NCBI GenBank assembly: GCA_959599615.1
Contig: CAUGKA010000010.1
Location: 1 to 24,041, forward strand
Source of the DNA: an uncultured Collinsella sp.
GTDB taxonomy: Bacteria; Actinomycetota; Coriobacteriia; Coriobacteriales; Coriobacteriaceae
Direction: 5' to 3'
DNA length: 24,041 nucleotides
The position numbers and the translations under genes are program-made. How positions within the stretch are numbered: the stretch's first letter is position 1; every line of letters begins with the position of its first letter. Shown piece by piece: positions 6,994 to 14,289 of this stretch. The notes under the pieces were generated by a model that did not search any database, was not told where the DNA came from, and saw nothing but the letters and a program-made list of their open reading frames with translations.

Positions 6994-7959
6994 ATGAACA
7001 CCCTGATGTTCTTCTATACCCTAGCGATACTCGTGATCTGTATTGTGACGGCGGTGCTTTCGCTTGCCGCCTATGCCTCGTCCCGTCGACGCTTCTTTAT
7101 CTATGGCAGCGGCGTATTTATCTGCTATGCCATCGAGATGACCGAGATTTTCTTTTTTGAATACACGCTGCAAAACCAGAGTTTTCCGGCCAGCGACTAT
7201 TACTCAATTACCATGCCTGTGTTGCGGACCTTTGTGGCGACCGCTTCGCAGGCTTTTATTTGGCTCATTGCCATGGATTTGCTCGACAAGCATTCAAAAA
7301 AGCAGTTTGTCATTCCCGTCGCAACGTTCTTGCTGAGCGAGCTGCTGATTATCGTCGCTGTCCCCTACGGCCCCATTCATCAATGGCTCTACTACACGAT
7401 GCGTCAGGTATTCCTTGTTTTCGTGGGGCTATATATCTTTTGGACGGCACGCAAGAGCACACAAGTCGAGCTGAAGGCACGCGTTAACAACCAACAAAAG
7501 CACCTGATTATCGGCGCTATTCTGGTCGGTTGCATCGTTGCCGAGGATTTCTACAACATTCTGATTGTCCCCATGAGTCTGGCGCCCTCTTGGCTGCAAC
7601 TATATCTGTCCGAGCGCAACTTTAGCGAAAACGTCTTTGCCTGCTACTTTGCGATTCTGCTGATCATCTACTCCTACCACGTGCTTTCAATCCGCATGCA
7701 GGAGGCGCCCGAGGAAAAGAACGTCAGCGATCTTGATCGACACATCGAAGAGCAGATGCCCTTCTATCGCAACGCCTACAAGCTCTCCAACCGCGAGACC
7801 GAAGTCATGCGTCTGGTTGTGTTGGGCAAATCGAACCAAGAGATCGCTGACGAGCTCTTCCTTGCCGTGGGCACCGTCAAGACCCATATCCACAACATCC
7901 TGGTCAAAACTGAGCAGCAAAACCGCACGACGTTGATCCTCCACTTTTGGAAGCGATAA
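6994..7959 (+). CDS. Membrane-bound LuxR-type transcriptional regulator
   Basis: A 321-aa one-component regulator. The first 235 residues hold about seven hydrophobic segments (near 5-28, 34-56, 76-95, 104-123, 133-150, 169-190 and 213-233). A LuxR/FixJ-type helix-turn-helix follows (264-314), with LSNRETEVMRLVVLGKSNQE and GTVKTHIHNIL. Membrane LuxR proteins of this form are known as agmatine-responsive activators of agmatine deiminase clusters in lactic acid bacteria (AguR type). The divergent position next to ptcA supports the same role here. The ribosome binding site is weak (GGGACGGTGA). Low GC at many codons in the membrane part reflects Phe/Ile/Tyr content rather than transfer. A terminator follows at once. 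Confidence 0.9.
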   Translation: MNTLMFFYTLAILVICIVTAVLSLAAYASSRRRFFIYGSGVFICYAIEMTEIFFFEYTLQNQSFPASDYYSITMPVLRTFVATASQAFIWLIAMDLLDKHSKKQFVIPVATFLLSELLIIVAVPYGPIHQWLYYTMRQVFLVFVGLYIFWTARKSTQVELKARVNNQQKHLIIGAILVGCIVAEDFYNILIVPMSLAPSWLQLYLSERNFSENVFACYFAILLIIYSYHVLSIRMQEAPEEKNVSDLDRHIEEQMPFYRNAYKLSNRETEVMRLVVLGKSNQEIADELFLAVGTVKTHIHNILVKTEQQNRTTLILHFWKR

Positions 7960-7996
7960 CCTGCCAAAAAGGGACAGGTTTATTTTGGCAGGTTTT
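7960..7996 (+). terminator. Terminator of the LuxR-type gene
   Basis: CCTGCCAAAA (7960-7969) pairs with TTTTGGCAGG (7983-7992), followed by TTTT. The stem begins directly after the stop codon. Its 3' half is part of the 39-nt dispersed repeat copy 2. Confidence 0.75.
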
Positions 7997-8011
7997 ATCT
8001 GGACAAACGTC
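7973..8011. repeat. 39-nt dispersed repeat, copy 2
   Basis: Gap-free match to 130-168, with 33 of 39 positions identical. Here it forms the loop and right arm of the terminator after the LuxR-type gene. Confidence 0.6.
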
Positions 8012-8013
8012 GG

Positions 8014-8046
8014 CCGCTGCGAGGGAGTTGCCTTCCCTCGCGGCGG
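8014..8046. other. GC-rich hairpin
   Basis: Arms 8014-8026 and 8034-8046 form 13 pairs, one of them G-U, with a 7-nt loop. On the plus strand TCTTCT follows. It probably acts as a second, back-up terminator for the LuxR-type gene. Confidence 0.5.
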
Positions 8047-8064
8047 TCTTCTAGCAGCAAAAAC

Positions 8065-8185
8065 CAAGTGAGTAGACTTCTTGCAGGAAGCCGAGCACAC
8101 CCCAAATCGCCACAGCGCTGACCTGCGGTTTTACCGAGCATTTGTCGCGATGTGCTCGGCAGATCCAAAAAAGTCTACTCACTTG
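8065..8185. repeat. 121-bp palindromic element
   Basis: Outer arms CAAGTGAGTAGACTT (8065-8079) and its reverse complement (8171-8185) are perfect. After 10 unpaired bases on each side, inner arms GCCGAGCACA (8090-8099) and TGTGCTCGGC (8151-8160) are also perfect. A second CCGAGCA (8134-8140) competes with the inner left arm. The element lies between convergent genes. It has no protein-coding character I can support. Confidence 0.7.
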
Positions 8186-8212
8186 CATCTGAGGCGTACC
8201 GGAAAGGCAAAA

Positions 8213-8251
8213 AACCGCCGCGGAAGGGGGCCGACTCCCTCCGCGGCGGTT
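8213..8251 (-). terminator. Terminator of the ABC transporter operon
   Basis: AACCGCCGCGGA (8213-8224) pairs perfectly with TCCGCGGCGGTT (8240-8251). On the minus strand the stem is followed by TTTTGCC, and it lies 36 bp after the permease stop. On the plus strand TGTTTG follows, so it may work in both directions. Confidence 0.75.
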
Positions 8252-8286
8252 GTTTGCGTTGGTTTTGCGACGGTTTTGCCCGTCTG

Positions 8287-10488
8287 CTACTCGCTGTAAC
8301 GGGTGGCGATGGCAGCTTGTACCATGCCGGTGCTCATGAGGTAGGTCACCAGGAAGTAACCACCATAGGCCGCCAGGAAGATCGCACAGGTGAGGCCCAC
8401 GGTACCGCCGATGCTCATGTTGCCAAACGTGCTCACCAGCTCGATGATCACCTTGAGCGCCACAAAGGAGTGCGCCAGACCCACTGCCAGCGGGAACAGG
8501 TAGAACACCGCTTGCTGCGCCATCACCGAATGGCGAATCTGGCGGTCATCACAGCCGATCTGTGCCAGCACACGATAGCTGCGGCTGCCGTCGGCCACAT
8601 TGGAGAGCTGCTGGATCGACAGAATCGCCGCGCATGCAACGACCAATACAAAGCCGATGTAAATGGCTAGGTAGCTAATAAGACCGTTCATTTGCGCTGC
8701 CTGCGTGTACATCTCGGAGCGTGTGATGAAGGTTCCCCACGACCCCGGCTCCTTGCCGTCAACGAGCAGATTGTCGAGCATGGTGTATTTTATGCTCTCG
8801 TCTGCCTTGGTCACATCCATCCCCTGCTTGTAGTTAACGAGCAAATTACTGGCATACGGCTGCAGGTTAAGCTGGGACAACAGCTCGTCGGCAACGACGA
8901 CGGTACCCGGATTACTGCCCATCGCCGAGTTGGCGATGGCCGCCGTATCTTCGTCCGACTTATCGGTTGCGGGCTTGAGCGTATGCCCGCCCAAGGTAAG
9001 GGCATGGCCGCCGGCCATATACTTGGTGTACATGTCGACCAGCTCGCCGCCCATATCACGCGTGAGCAGATACTGGTCGCGGCCAATGCTCACCGGCTCC
9101 TCGCCCATCATCTGGCGCAGTTTGTTGTACTGGCTCACCGGCGTCACAAACAGACCCATCGCATCGGCGTTGCTTCCCTCGAGCGCCTTGGGAAGCTTTT
9201 CGCCCATGGCCTTGCACATCTCACCCGCCACCACCGAGGGGCCCGAGCCGCCAAGCGGGTAGCTCAGATACGAATCGATCTGCACATGCTCACCGGCAAC
9301 ATCGGCGATATTGACCTTCTTGCCGGTCTCGTCGTTGTTGTCCGCCGACTTGCGCTCGCCATGCCATGCGGCGTACAAATCGACCGTTTCATCGGCCAGC
9401 ACCATGCGATCGGCCTCAGACGGATTGACATACTCCTTGTAGTAATCGAGCGTTTCGGGCGTGTAATAGACATACGTCTGAGACACGTCAACAGGGTTAT
9501 AGCGCTCCAGGTTTTCGTTCATCACATTGGCGATCGACATACCGCACGTCACCGAAGTGATGGCAAGGAACAGAATCATCGCGATGACACCCATCGAAAA
9601 GCACACCGTATTGACCTTGGCCGAAAGCTGACGCACGGTAAACATATTGAGGCCGCGCCAATACACGCTGCGCAGGCTTTGCAACAGCTTGATAAGCATG
9701 CCCGAGAGTCCCCAGAACAGCGCAAAGGTGCCCACTGTAACCATAGCGGTCGTAATGCCAAACTGGCTCATGGCCTCTTGCAGCTTGCTGTCCGTCGCAG
9801 TTAGCGGGAACCCGTCGCGCAGCAGGCGGTAATAGGCCACGCCCACCAGCACCACGCCCACGACAAAGATGGCAATCGCGATCCAGGGGTTGCGCGTCTT
9901 GATGCTCTCGTTGCGACGCTCGGCACCCATAAGCTCGATGAGCTTGGTGCGGCGCACGGCGCGAAGGTTCAGCAGCAGTGTGAGCACAAACATTACGAGC
10001 ATGCAGGCAAGGGTCAGGTTGAACGCATGCACCGAGAAAAAGAAGCGGAAATTGGCGATCTGCGTCTTGAAGAGTGAGGCCGTAAAGAATGTCATGAGCT
10101 GCGAGAGCCCCACGCCCAGCACGATGCCGGCGACAAAAGCGCCGACCGAGACGATCACCGTCTCGGTCGCCATGATCGTGGCGACGCGCCCGCGGCCCAT
10201 GCCGAGGACCTGGTACAGGCCAAACTCCTTCTTGCGGCGTTTCATGATGAAGTTATTGGCATACACCATCAAAAAGGCCATGACGCCGGCCAAAAAGTAC
10301 GTGAGGTAGCCGAGCATGCTGCCCATGAGCTCGGATAGGCCCTCCTCCTCAATGCCGGCAATATCGACCTGCATCGAGACGGTGTTAAAGGCATAGAAAA
10401 CGGTGACGCCCAAGGTGAGCGTCAAAAGGTAGACGAGGTAGTCGCGGCCGGCACGGCGGACGTTGCCCCAAGCGAGTTTACAGAGCAT
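8287..10488 (-). CDS. BceB-type ABC transporter permease (FtsX family)
   Basis: A large FtsX-like membrane permease, 733 aa. It has an N-terminal helix after WGNVRRAGRDYLVYLL, a run of hydrophobic segments in the first half, a long extracellular domain in roughly residues 320-600, and three hydrophobic segments at the end. This is the layout of BceB/VraG-type transporters that sense or remove peptide antibiotics or lipid-II-cycle inhibitors. The ATG at 10486-10488 has GAGGG just upstream and overlaps the end of the ATPase gene by 11 bp. A GTG four codons earlier (10498-10500) is possible but has a poorer signal. It pairs with the ATPase encoded upstream. No two-component system is adjacent, unlike typical bce loci, so the substrate remains open. 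Confidence 0.9.
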   Translation of the reverse strand: MLCKLAWGNVRRAGRDYLVYLLTLTLGVTVFYAFNTVSMQVDIAGIEEEGLSELMGSMLGYLTYFLAGVMAFLMVYANNFIMKRRKKEFGLYQVLGMGRGRVATIMATETVIVSVGAFVAGIVLGVGLSQLMTFFTASLFKTQIANFRFFFSVHAFNLTLACMLVMFVLTLLLNLRAVRRTKLIELMGAERRNESIKTRNPWIAIAIFVVGVVLVGVAYYRLLRDGFPLTATDSKLQEAMSQFGITTAMVTVGTFALFWGLSGMLIKLLQSLRSVYWRGLNMFTVRQLSAKVNTVCFSMGVIAMILFLAITSVTCGMSIANVMNENLERYNPVDVSQTYVYYTPETLDYYKEYVNPSEADRMVLADETVDLYAAWHGERKSADNNDETGKKVNIADVAGEHVQIDSYLSYPLGGSGPSVVAGEMCKAMGEKLPKALEGSNADAMGLFVTPVSQYNKLRQMMGEEPVSIGRDQYLLTRDMGGELVDMYTKYMAGGHALTLGGHTLKPATDKSDEDTAAIANSAMGSNPGTVVVADELLSQLNLQPYASNLLVNYKQGMDVTKADESIKYTMLDNLLVDGKEPGSWGTFITRSEMYTQAAQMNGLISYLAIYIGFVLVVACAAILSIQQLSNVADGSRSYRVLAQIGCDDRQIRHSVMAQQAVFYLFPLAVGLAHSFVALKVIIELVSTFGNMSIGGTVGLTCAIFLAAYGGYFLVTYLMSTGMVQAAIATRYSE

Positions 10489-11263
10489 CGGAGCCCTCAC
10501 CGCCCATCATGGCAACGACCTCCATAATGCGGTCGAAGAACTCTCGGCGGTCGGTGTCGCCGCGGCGCAGCTCGGTGAAGATCTTGCCGTCGCGGATAAA
10601 CAGCACACGGCTCGTGTAGCTGGCGGCAAAACTGTCGTGCGTAACCATGAGCACGGTGGCGCGCAGGCGGCGGTTGAGGGCCTCTAGGCTCTCGAGCAGC
10701 AGGCGGGCGCTTTTGGAGTCGAGGGCGCCGGTGGGCTCGTCGGCCATAATCATGGTGGGGTCGGTGACGAGCGCGCGAGCCGCGGCGACGCGCTGCTGCT
10801 GGCCGCCAGACATTTGGTAGGGATATTTGTCGAGCACCTGGCTAATAGACAGACGCGCGGCCACATCCTGCACGCGAGTCGAGATTTCGGCCGAGTTTGT
10901 GCGAGCGATGGTGAGCGGCAGGGCGATGTTCTCGCGTGCCGTGAGCGTATCGAGCAGGTTGGAGTCCTGGAAGATAAAACCGAGCTCCTCGCGGCGGAAC
11001 TGCGAAAGCTTGGCCTGCTTCATGCGCGTCACATCCTGCCCGTTGATGCGGATGATGCCACTCGTGGCGGCATCGATGGTCGACACGCAGTTGAGCAGCG
11101 TCGACTTGCCCGAGCCCGAGGCGCCCATGATGCCGACGAATTCGCCGCGGTTGACGGTAAAGTTGACGTCGTTGAGCGCGCGGGTCACGTTGCCCAGCGC
11201 TCCATATACCTTTTCGAGATGCGCGACCTCCAGTACCGGGGTCGCCATGTGCGTGGTTTGCAT
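10478..11263 (-). CDS. ABC transporter ATP-binding protein (BceA/MacB-like)
   Basis: Cytoplasmic ATPase subunit of the exporter, 261 aa. Walker A is GASGSGKST (47-55), the Q-loop lies in IFQDSN, the signature is SGGQQQR (152-158), Walker B is MIMADEP (171-177) and the H-loop is VTHD (207-210). The sequence type matches the LolD/MacB/BceA group that partners FtsX-like permeases. The start is supported by AAAGGA about 6 nt upstream. It overlaps the permease gene by 11 bp, so the two are translationally coupled. It is divergent from the NUDIX-Vsr gene, with a symmetrical site in its promoter region. Confidence 0.95.
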   Translation of the reverse strand: MQTTHMATPVLEVAHLEKVYGALGNVTRALNDVNFTVNRGEFVGIMGASGSGKSTLLNCVSTIDAATSGIIRINGQDVTRMKQAKLSQFRREELGFIFQDSNLLDTLTARENIALPLTIARTNSAEISTRVQDVAARLSISQVLDKYPYQMSGGQQQRVAAARALVTDPTMIMADEPTGALDSKSARLLLESLEALNRRLRATVLMVTHDSFAASYTSRVLFIRDGKIFTELRRGDTDRREFFDRIMEVVAMMGGEGSDAL

Positions 11264-11273
11264 ACCGAGTCCT

Positions 11274-11311
11274 TTCTTGCGATTAGTCTACGGCATCTAT
11301 AGTCGCAAGAA
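11274..11311. promoter_or_regulatory. Operator-like palindrome before the ABC operon
   Basis: TTCTTGCGA (11274-11282) and TCGCAAGAA (11303-11311) form a perfect 9-bp inverted repeat 20 bp apart, just upstream of the ATPase start. On the minus strand TTGCGA could serve as a -35 with TAATCG 17 bp later, so a bound regulator would cover the promoter. A second inverted repeat, CCTTAC (11347-11352) and GTAAGG (11359-11364), lies closer to the divergent gene. Confidence 0.4.
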
Positions 11312-11403
11312 GCCGAGTCGGCTACCATCGATATGGCTTACGCTTGCCTTACCGTTGTGTAAGGTAGTGCAGGGAACGTTTTGATGTTGAGGAAGGACTC
11401 CTG

Positions 11404-12393
11404 TTGAAGACTGTTCATGTTGCCGCTGGGATCATTCGCAAGGAAGGATCTGACGAGCTGCTTGCCGTGCAGCGCGGCTATGGCGACATGCAGGGACTTT
11501 GGGAGTTCCCAGGCGGCAAGCTTATACGCGGCGAGACGCCCGAGGACGCCGTACGCCGCGAGCTCATGGAAGAGCTGCAGGTGAAGGTCACCAACCTGCG
11601 TGACTTCTACACCGTTGAGTACGACTACCCCGATTTCCATCTCTCTATGGAGTGCTACTACTGCTCGCTCGCCGATGGATCCGATGAGCCTCAGAAGCAC
11701 GACCGTCAACTCGATATCCGCTGGATTCCGCGCACCTCGCTTGCCACGGTGGAATGGATGCCCGCCGACAAGGGGCTCATTGATGCGCTGATTGAGCTAA
11801 AGGAAGACCGGCTTGAGGCCAACAGCACTGCCAACGGCGACGAGACCACCACGATCGACGAACCTGCTACCAAACCCAAGCGCAAACCTAAGCGCCGCAG
11901 CAAAAAGCGCCCCAAACCCGGCCTGCTGGACGGCATCGATACCTCGGACCTTTCTGCCGACGAGCGTGAGCTCGTACGCCGTCGTGCCGCTATAAAAAAG
12001 TCCATGAAGGGCAACAAGCGCGCCAATACCAAGCCCGAGTTGCTCGTACGCCAGCGCCTGCGGGCAGCAGGCCTTACGGGATACCGCTTGGAATGGAAGG
12101 TACCTGGCAAGCCCGACATCGCCTTCCCCGGGCGCAAGATCGCCATTTTTGTCAACGGCTGTTTTTGGCATCGCTGTCCCAAGTGCAATCCCAGCCAGCC
12201 CAAGCGCAACGTTGAGTTTTGGGAGGCAAAGTTCCGTCGCAACGTCGAGCGCGACCGCGCTGCCGTGGCAGCACTCGCTCAAATGGGCTGGACACCCATA
12301 ACCATCTGGGAATGCGAGCTCAAAAAAGACCGCATCGACGCCACCATGGAAAAGGTCATCGAACAGGTGCGGGCCGCAGAGCCGCAGAGCTAG
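11404..12393 (+). CDS. NUDIX hydrolase fused to Vsr mismatch endonuclease
   Basis: A 329-aa two-domain protein. Residues 1-133 are a NUDIX hydrolase with Nudix box G38, E44, R52-E53 and E56-E57 (GGKLIRGETPEDAVRREL, then MEEL). The LWEFPGGK block and the late PAD motif recall NudG/MutT enzymes acting on damaged or modified dNTPs. Residues 134-195 are a linker with a very basic tract (KPKRKPKRRSKKRPKP). Residues 196-325 are a Vsr (very-short-patch repair) endonuclease with TKPE (209-212), PGKPD (234-238, metal-binding Asp238), NGCFWH (251-256, His256), the C258/C261 pair, NVERDR (280-285) and WEC (302-304). The start is TTG with GAGGAAGGA upstream. No cytosine methyltransferase is nearby. The frame is unbroken, so the fusion is not a frameshift artefact. 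Confidence 0.92.
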   Translation: MKTVHVAAGIIRKEGSDELLAVQRGYGDMQGLWEFPGGKLIRGETPEDAVRRELMEELQVKVTNLRDFYTVEYDYPDFHLSMECYYCSLADGSDEPQKHDRQLDIRWIPRTSLATVEWMPADKGLIDALIELKEDRLEANSTANGDETTTIDEPATKPKRKPKRRSKKRPKPGLLDGIDTSDLSADERELVRRRAAIKKSMKGNKRANTKPELLVRQRLRAAGLTGYRLEWKVPGKPDIAFPGRKIAIFVNGCFWHRCPKCNPSQPKRNVEFWEAKFRRNVERDRAAVAALAQMGWTPITIWECELKKDRIDATMEKVIEQVRAAEPQS

Positions 12394-12938
12394 GAACGAG
12401 CCGCCCACACCCCACACAGGCGAGCCACATCCGCACCACAAACCTTAGAAAGCCCTTAAGCCCCCAACCTTTCAAGAGTGTTATGTAATGGCTTTGACCT
12501 GCGGTTTCATGGTTACACCAAACCAGGTTAAGCCTTTCTTTAGCGCTTCTTTGCAGCAGCCGCGGCATAATACTGCCAACGCACGGGACCTAGCAGCACA
12601 CCCCGTGCGCAACCTTTTGGTGGACATCGAGGAGGCCGCACAAGCATGCATTCTTCCAATGACGCAGCACAGCAGCCATCCCTAAATCATGCAAACCTTT
12701 TCTCCTTCCCCCCGACACAGAGAGACGGCCTCCTCGACTCCCCCACCACAAAAGCCAAACGCTCAACCGACCAGAGCCACAACTTGCGAGCATCGTTCGA
12801 AAAGCTCCAAGCATCCCTAAACAAGTCATTCCCCAACCAAGCCCGGGCATACTAATTCCCCATCAACAAAGAAGCCCTGACGCCCCACCCATTTCCGCCC
12901 CAACGCCACAAGGGCGACGACCTCGAGTAGGTCAACCT
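12394..12938. other. Largely noncoding region after the NUDIX-Vsr gene
   Basis: No gene here is convincing. A 69-codon frame at 12646-12855 (plus) has GGAGG 10 nt before its ATG, but its codon use is A-rich and unlike neighbouring genes, and its product (MHSSNDAAQQPSLNHANLF...) is unlike any family I know. No clear terminator follows the NUDIX-Vsr gene before the palindrome at 12939. The region could hold a decayed gene. Confidence 0.4.
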
Positions 12939-13063
12939 GGGAGGGACGAGGGCTTAGTTCCCCAATCTTTCCGCAGGGGGCAAAAAGCCTCGCCGCACGA
13001 AGTGCGCAGCGAGGCTTTTTGCATGCCCGAGGACGATTGGGGAACTAAGCCCTCGTCCCTCCC
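12939..13063. repeat. 29-bp perfect inverted repeat enclosing a terminator
   Basis: Arm 12939-12967 is the exact reverse complement of 13035-13063. Between the arms sits a complete bidirectional terminator (12980-13022). Single-stranded, the whole 125 nt would form one very long hairpin. It lies just after the aldolase stop at 13097. Confidence 0.8.
12980..13022. terminator. Bidirectional terminator
   Basis: GCAAAAAGCCTCGC (12980-12993) pairs perfectly with GCGAGGCTTTTTGC (13009-13022), and the stem is topped by GCAC/GTGC. Each strand carries a TTTTT run in the 3' arm. It ends the aldolase transcript on the minus strand and any plus-strand transcript from the NUDIX-Vsr side. Confidence 0.85.
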
Positions 13064-13096
13064 CGGGATATGTAGCGAGTCGGAGTACCCTTGCTG

Positions 13097-13954
13097 TTAC
13101 TCTGCTTTGCCCACAGAGTTGAGGTTGGTCATGCGAATCTTAACCAGCTCGGTGATCTCACGCATGCCCTCCTTGGCCGGCTTCTTGGGATCGAAGCAGG
13201 CGGGGTTCTCGGCCATGTAGGCCATGAAGCCCTTGGTGTAGGCCTGACGCAGCTCGGTAGCGTAGTTAACCTTGCAGATGCCGTTCTTCACGGCCTCGGC
13301 AACCTGCTCATCGGGCACACCGGAGGTGCCGTGCAGGACCAGCGGCACGTCGACGGCGTCGCGGATGGCCTTGACCACGGACTGCTCGATGTGCGGATCG
13401 CTCGTGTACACGCCGTGGCTGGTACCAACGCCAATAGCCAACGAGGTGCAGCCAGTGCGCTCGACGAACTCCTTGGCCTCGGCAGGATCGGTGTAGGGGC
13501 TCTCGCCCTCAACCGCGGGACCGTCGTCCTCCTTGCCGCCAACCTTGCCGAGCTCGGCCTCGACGGGCACGCCCATGGCGCGGCCAGCGTCGGCGACGGA
13601 CTTGGTCAGGGCGATGTTGTCCTCGAAGGACTCGTGCGAACCGTCGATCATAACGGAGGTGTAGCCAGTGCGGAAAGCCTGCATGCAGCGGTCATAGCCA
13701 TCGCCGTGATCGAGGTGCAGGGCGACGGGCACGGAAGCGCGCTCGGCGGCAGCCTTGACCATGCCGTAGAAGTAATCCAGGCCAGCGGTCTTAATGGTGC
13801 CCGGGGTGGTCTGCATGATGACGGGGGACTTGGTCTCCTCGGCAGCGGCCAGAACGGCCATAACAAACTCGAGGTTCTCGACGTTGAACGCGCCGACGGC
13901 GTAGTGGCCGGCCTGAGCGTCCTTGAGCATCTTTTCGGTGGTAACAAGTGCCAT
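13097..13954 (-). CDS. Class II fructose/tagatose-bisphosphate aldolase
   Basis: A zinc-dependent class II aldolase of 285 aa that cleaves a ketose 1,6-bisphosphate to dihydroxyacetone phosphate and glyceraldehyde 3-phosphate. Visible marks are GAFNVENLE (21-29), LHLDHGD (79-85, with catalytic Asp82 and zinc His83), SVMIDGSHE, VEAELGKVGGKEDD, IGVGTSHG and LVLHGTSG. The length and the ELGxxGGxEDD block are those of the GatY/KbaY subgroup, which includes tagatose-bisphosphate aldolases. With lacA, lacB and lacC in the same window and no lacD, a role on tagatose 1,6-bisphosphate is likely, though fructose bisphosphate cannot be excluded. The start has GAGGAG 9 nt upstream. It is divergent from deoR. 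Confidence 0.94.
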   Translation of the reverse strand: MALVTTEKMLKDAQAGHYAVGAFNVENLEFVMAVLAAAEETKSPVIMQTTPGTIKTAGLDYFYGMVKAAAERASVPVALHLDHGDGYDRCMQAFRTGYTSVMIDGSHESFEDNIALTKSVADAGRAMGVPVEAELGKVGGKEDDGPAVEGESPYTDPAEAKEFVERTGCTSLAIGVGTSHGVYTSDPHIEQSVVKAIRDAVDVPLVLHGTSGVPDEQVAEAVKNGICKVNYATELRQAYTKGFMAYMAENPACFDPKKPAKEGMREITELVKIRMTNLNSVGKAE

Positions 13955-14007
13955 GAGCGTTTGCTCCTCTCCCTCGCCCGCATCTGGACATCGGGCGTAG
14001 TTGTTCA

Positions 14008-14045
14008 CAAGGTGTTTTACCTTGCGTTTTGCTGCGCTCATTGTA
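14008..14045 (-). promoter_or_regulatory. Possible promoter and leader hairpin of the aldolase gene
   Basis: On the minus strand, TACAAT (complement of 14040-14045) matches five of six -10 positions, but no good -35 is seen 17 bp upstream. The leader of about 80 nt would contain a CAAGGT/ACCTTG hairpin (14008-14013 and 14019-14024). Confidence 0.3.
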
Positions 14046-14144
14046 TGAAATTCAGCGGGTATGCATGTGCGAGATATTGTCATCGCGCGAGGTCCAACCT
14101 TCATTTTTGAAAAGCAAACGGAAGGGGTCGAACCCGAGAGTGCG

Positions 14145-14222
14145 TGTTCGAAATTGAGTTTTGAGCTTTGATCATCTTTCTTTTATAGAAAAAGTAAGTA
14201 ATCGAAAGGCGTTTTCTTACTT
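14145..14222. promoter_or_regulatory. Putative operators between aldolase and deoR
   Basis: TGTTCGAA (14145-14152) also occurs in the lacA promoter region (24014-24021, opposite strand). Downstream, AAGTAAG (14192-14198) and CTTACTT (14216-14222) form an inverted repeat in an AT-rich stretch just upstream of deoR. DeoR-family proteins often control their own gene and nearby sugar-phosphate genes, so both are candidate binding sites. The assignment is inference. Confidence 0.35.
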
Positions 14223-14289
14223 AAAAAGAAAATGAACGAAAATAGACTCAACACAATTCCTGCAAATTTCAGACGATGATGGAGCGGAT

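Noticed and set aside
8065..8185. CRISPR array or tandem repeat
   Set aside because: The repeated parts are inverted, occur once each and have no regular spacers.
12556..12580. CAGCAGCCGCGG followed by TAATAC resembles the 530 loop of 16S rRNA
   Set aside because: Only about 20 bases match, with extra bases inside, and neither flank resembles 16S rRNA. Taken as chance.
12646..12855. 69-codon plus-strand frame as a gene
   Set aside because: The ribosome binding site is 10 nt away, codon use differs from the neighbours and no family is recognised. Kept only as a remark on the noncoding stretch.
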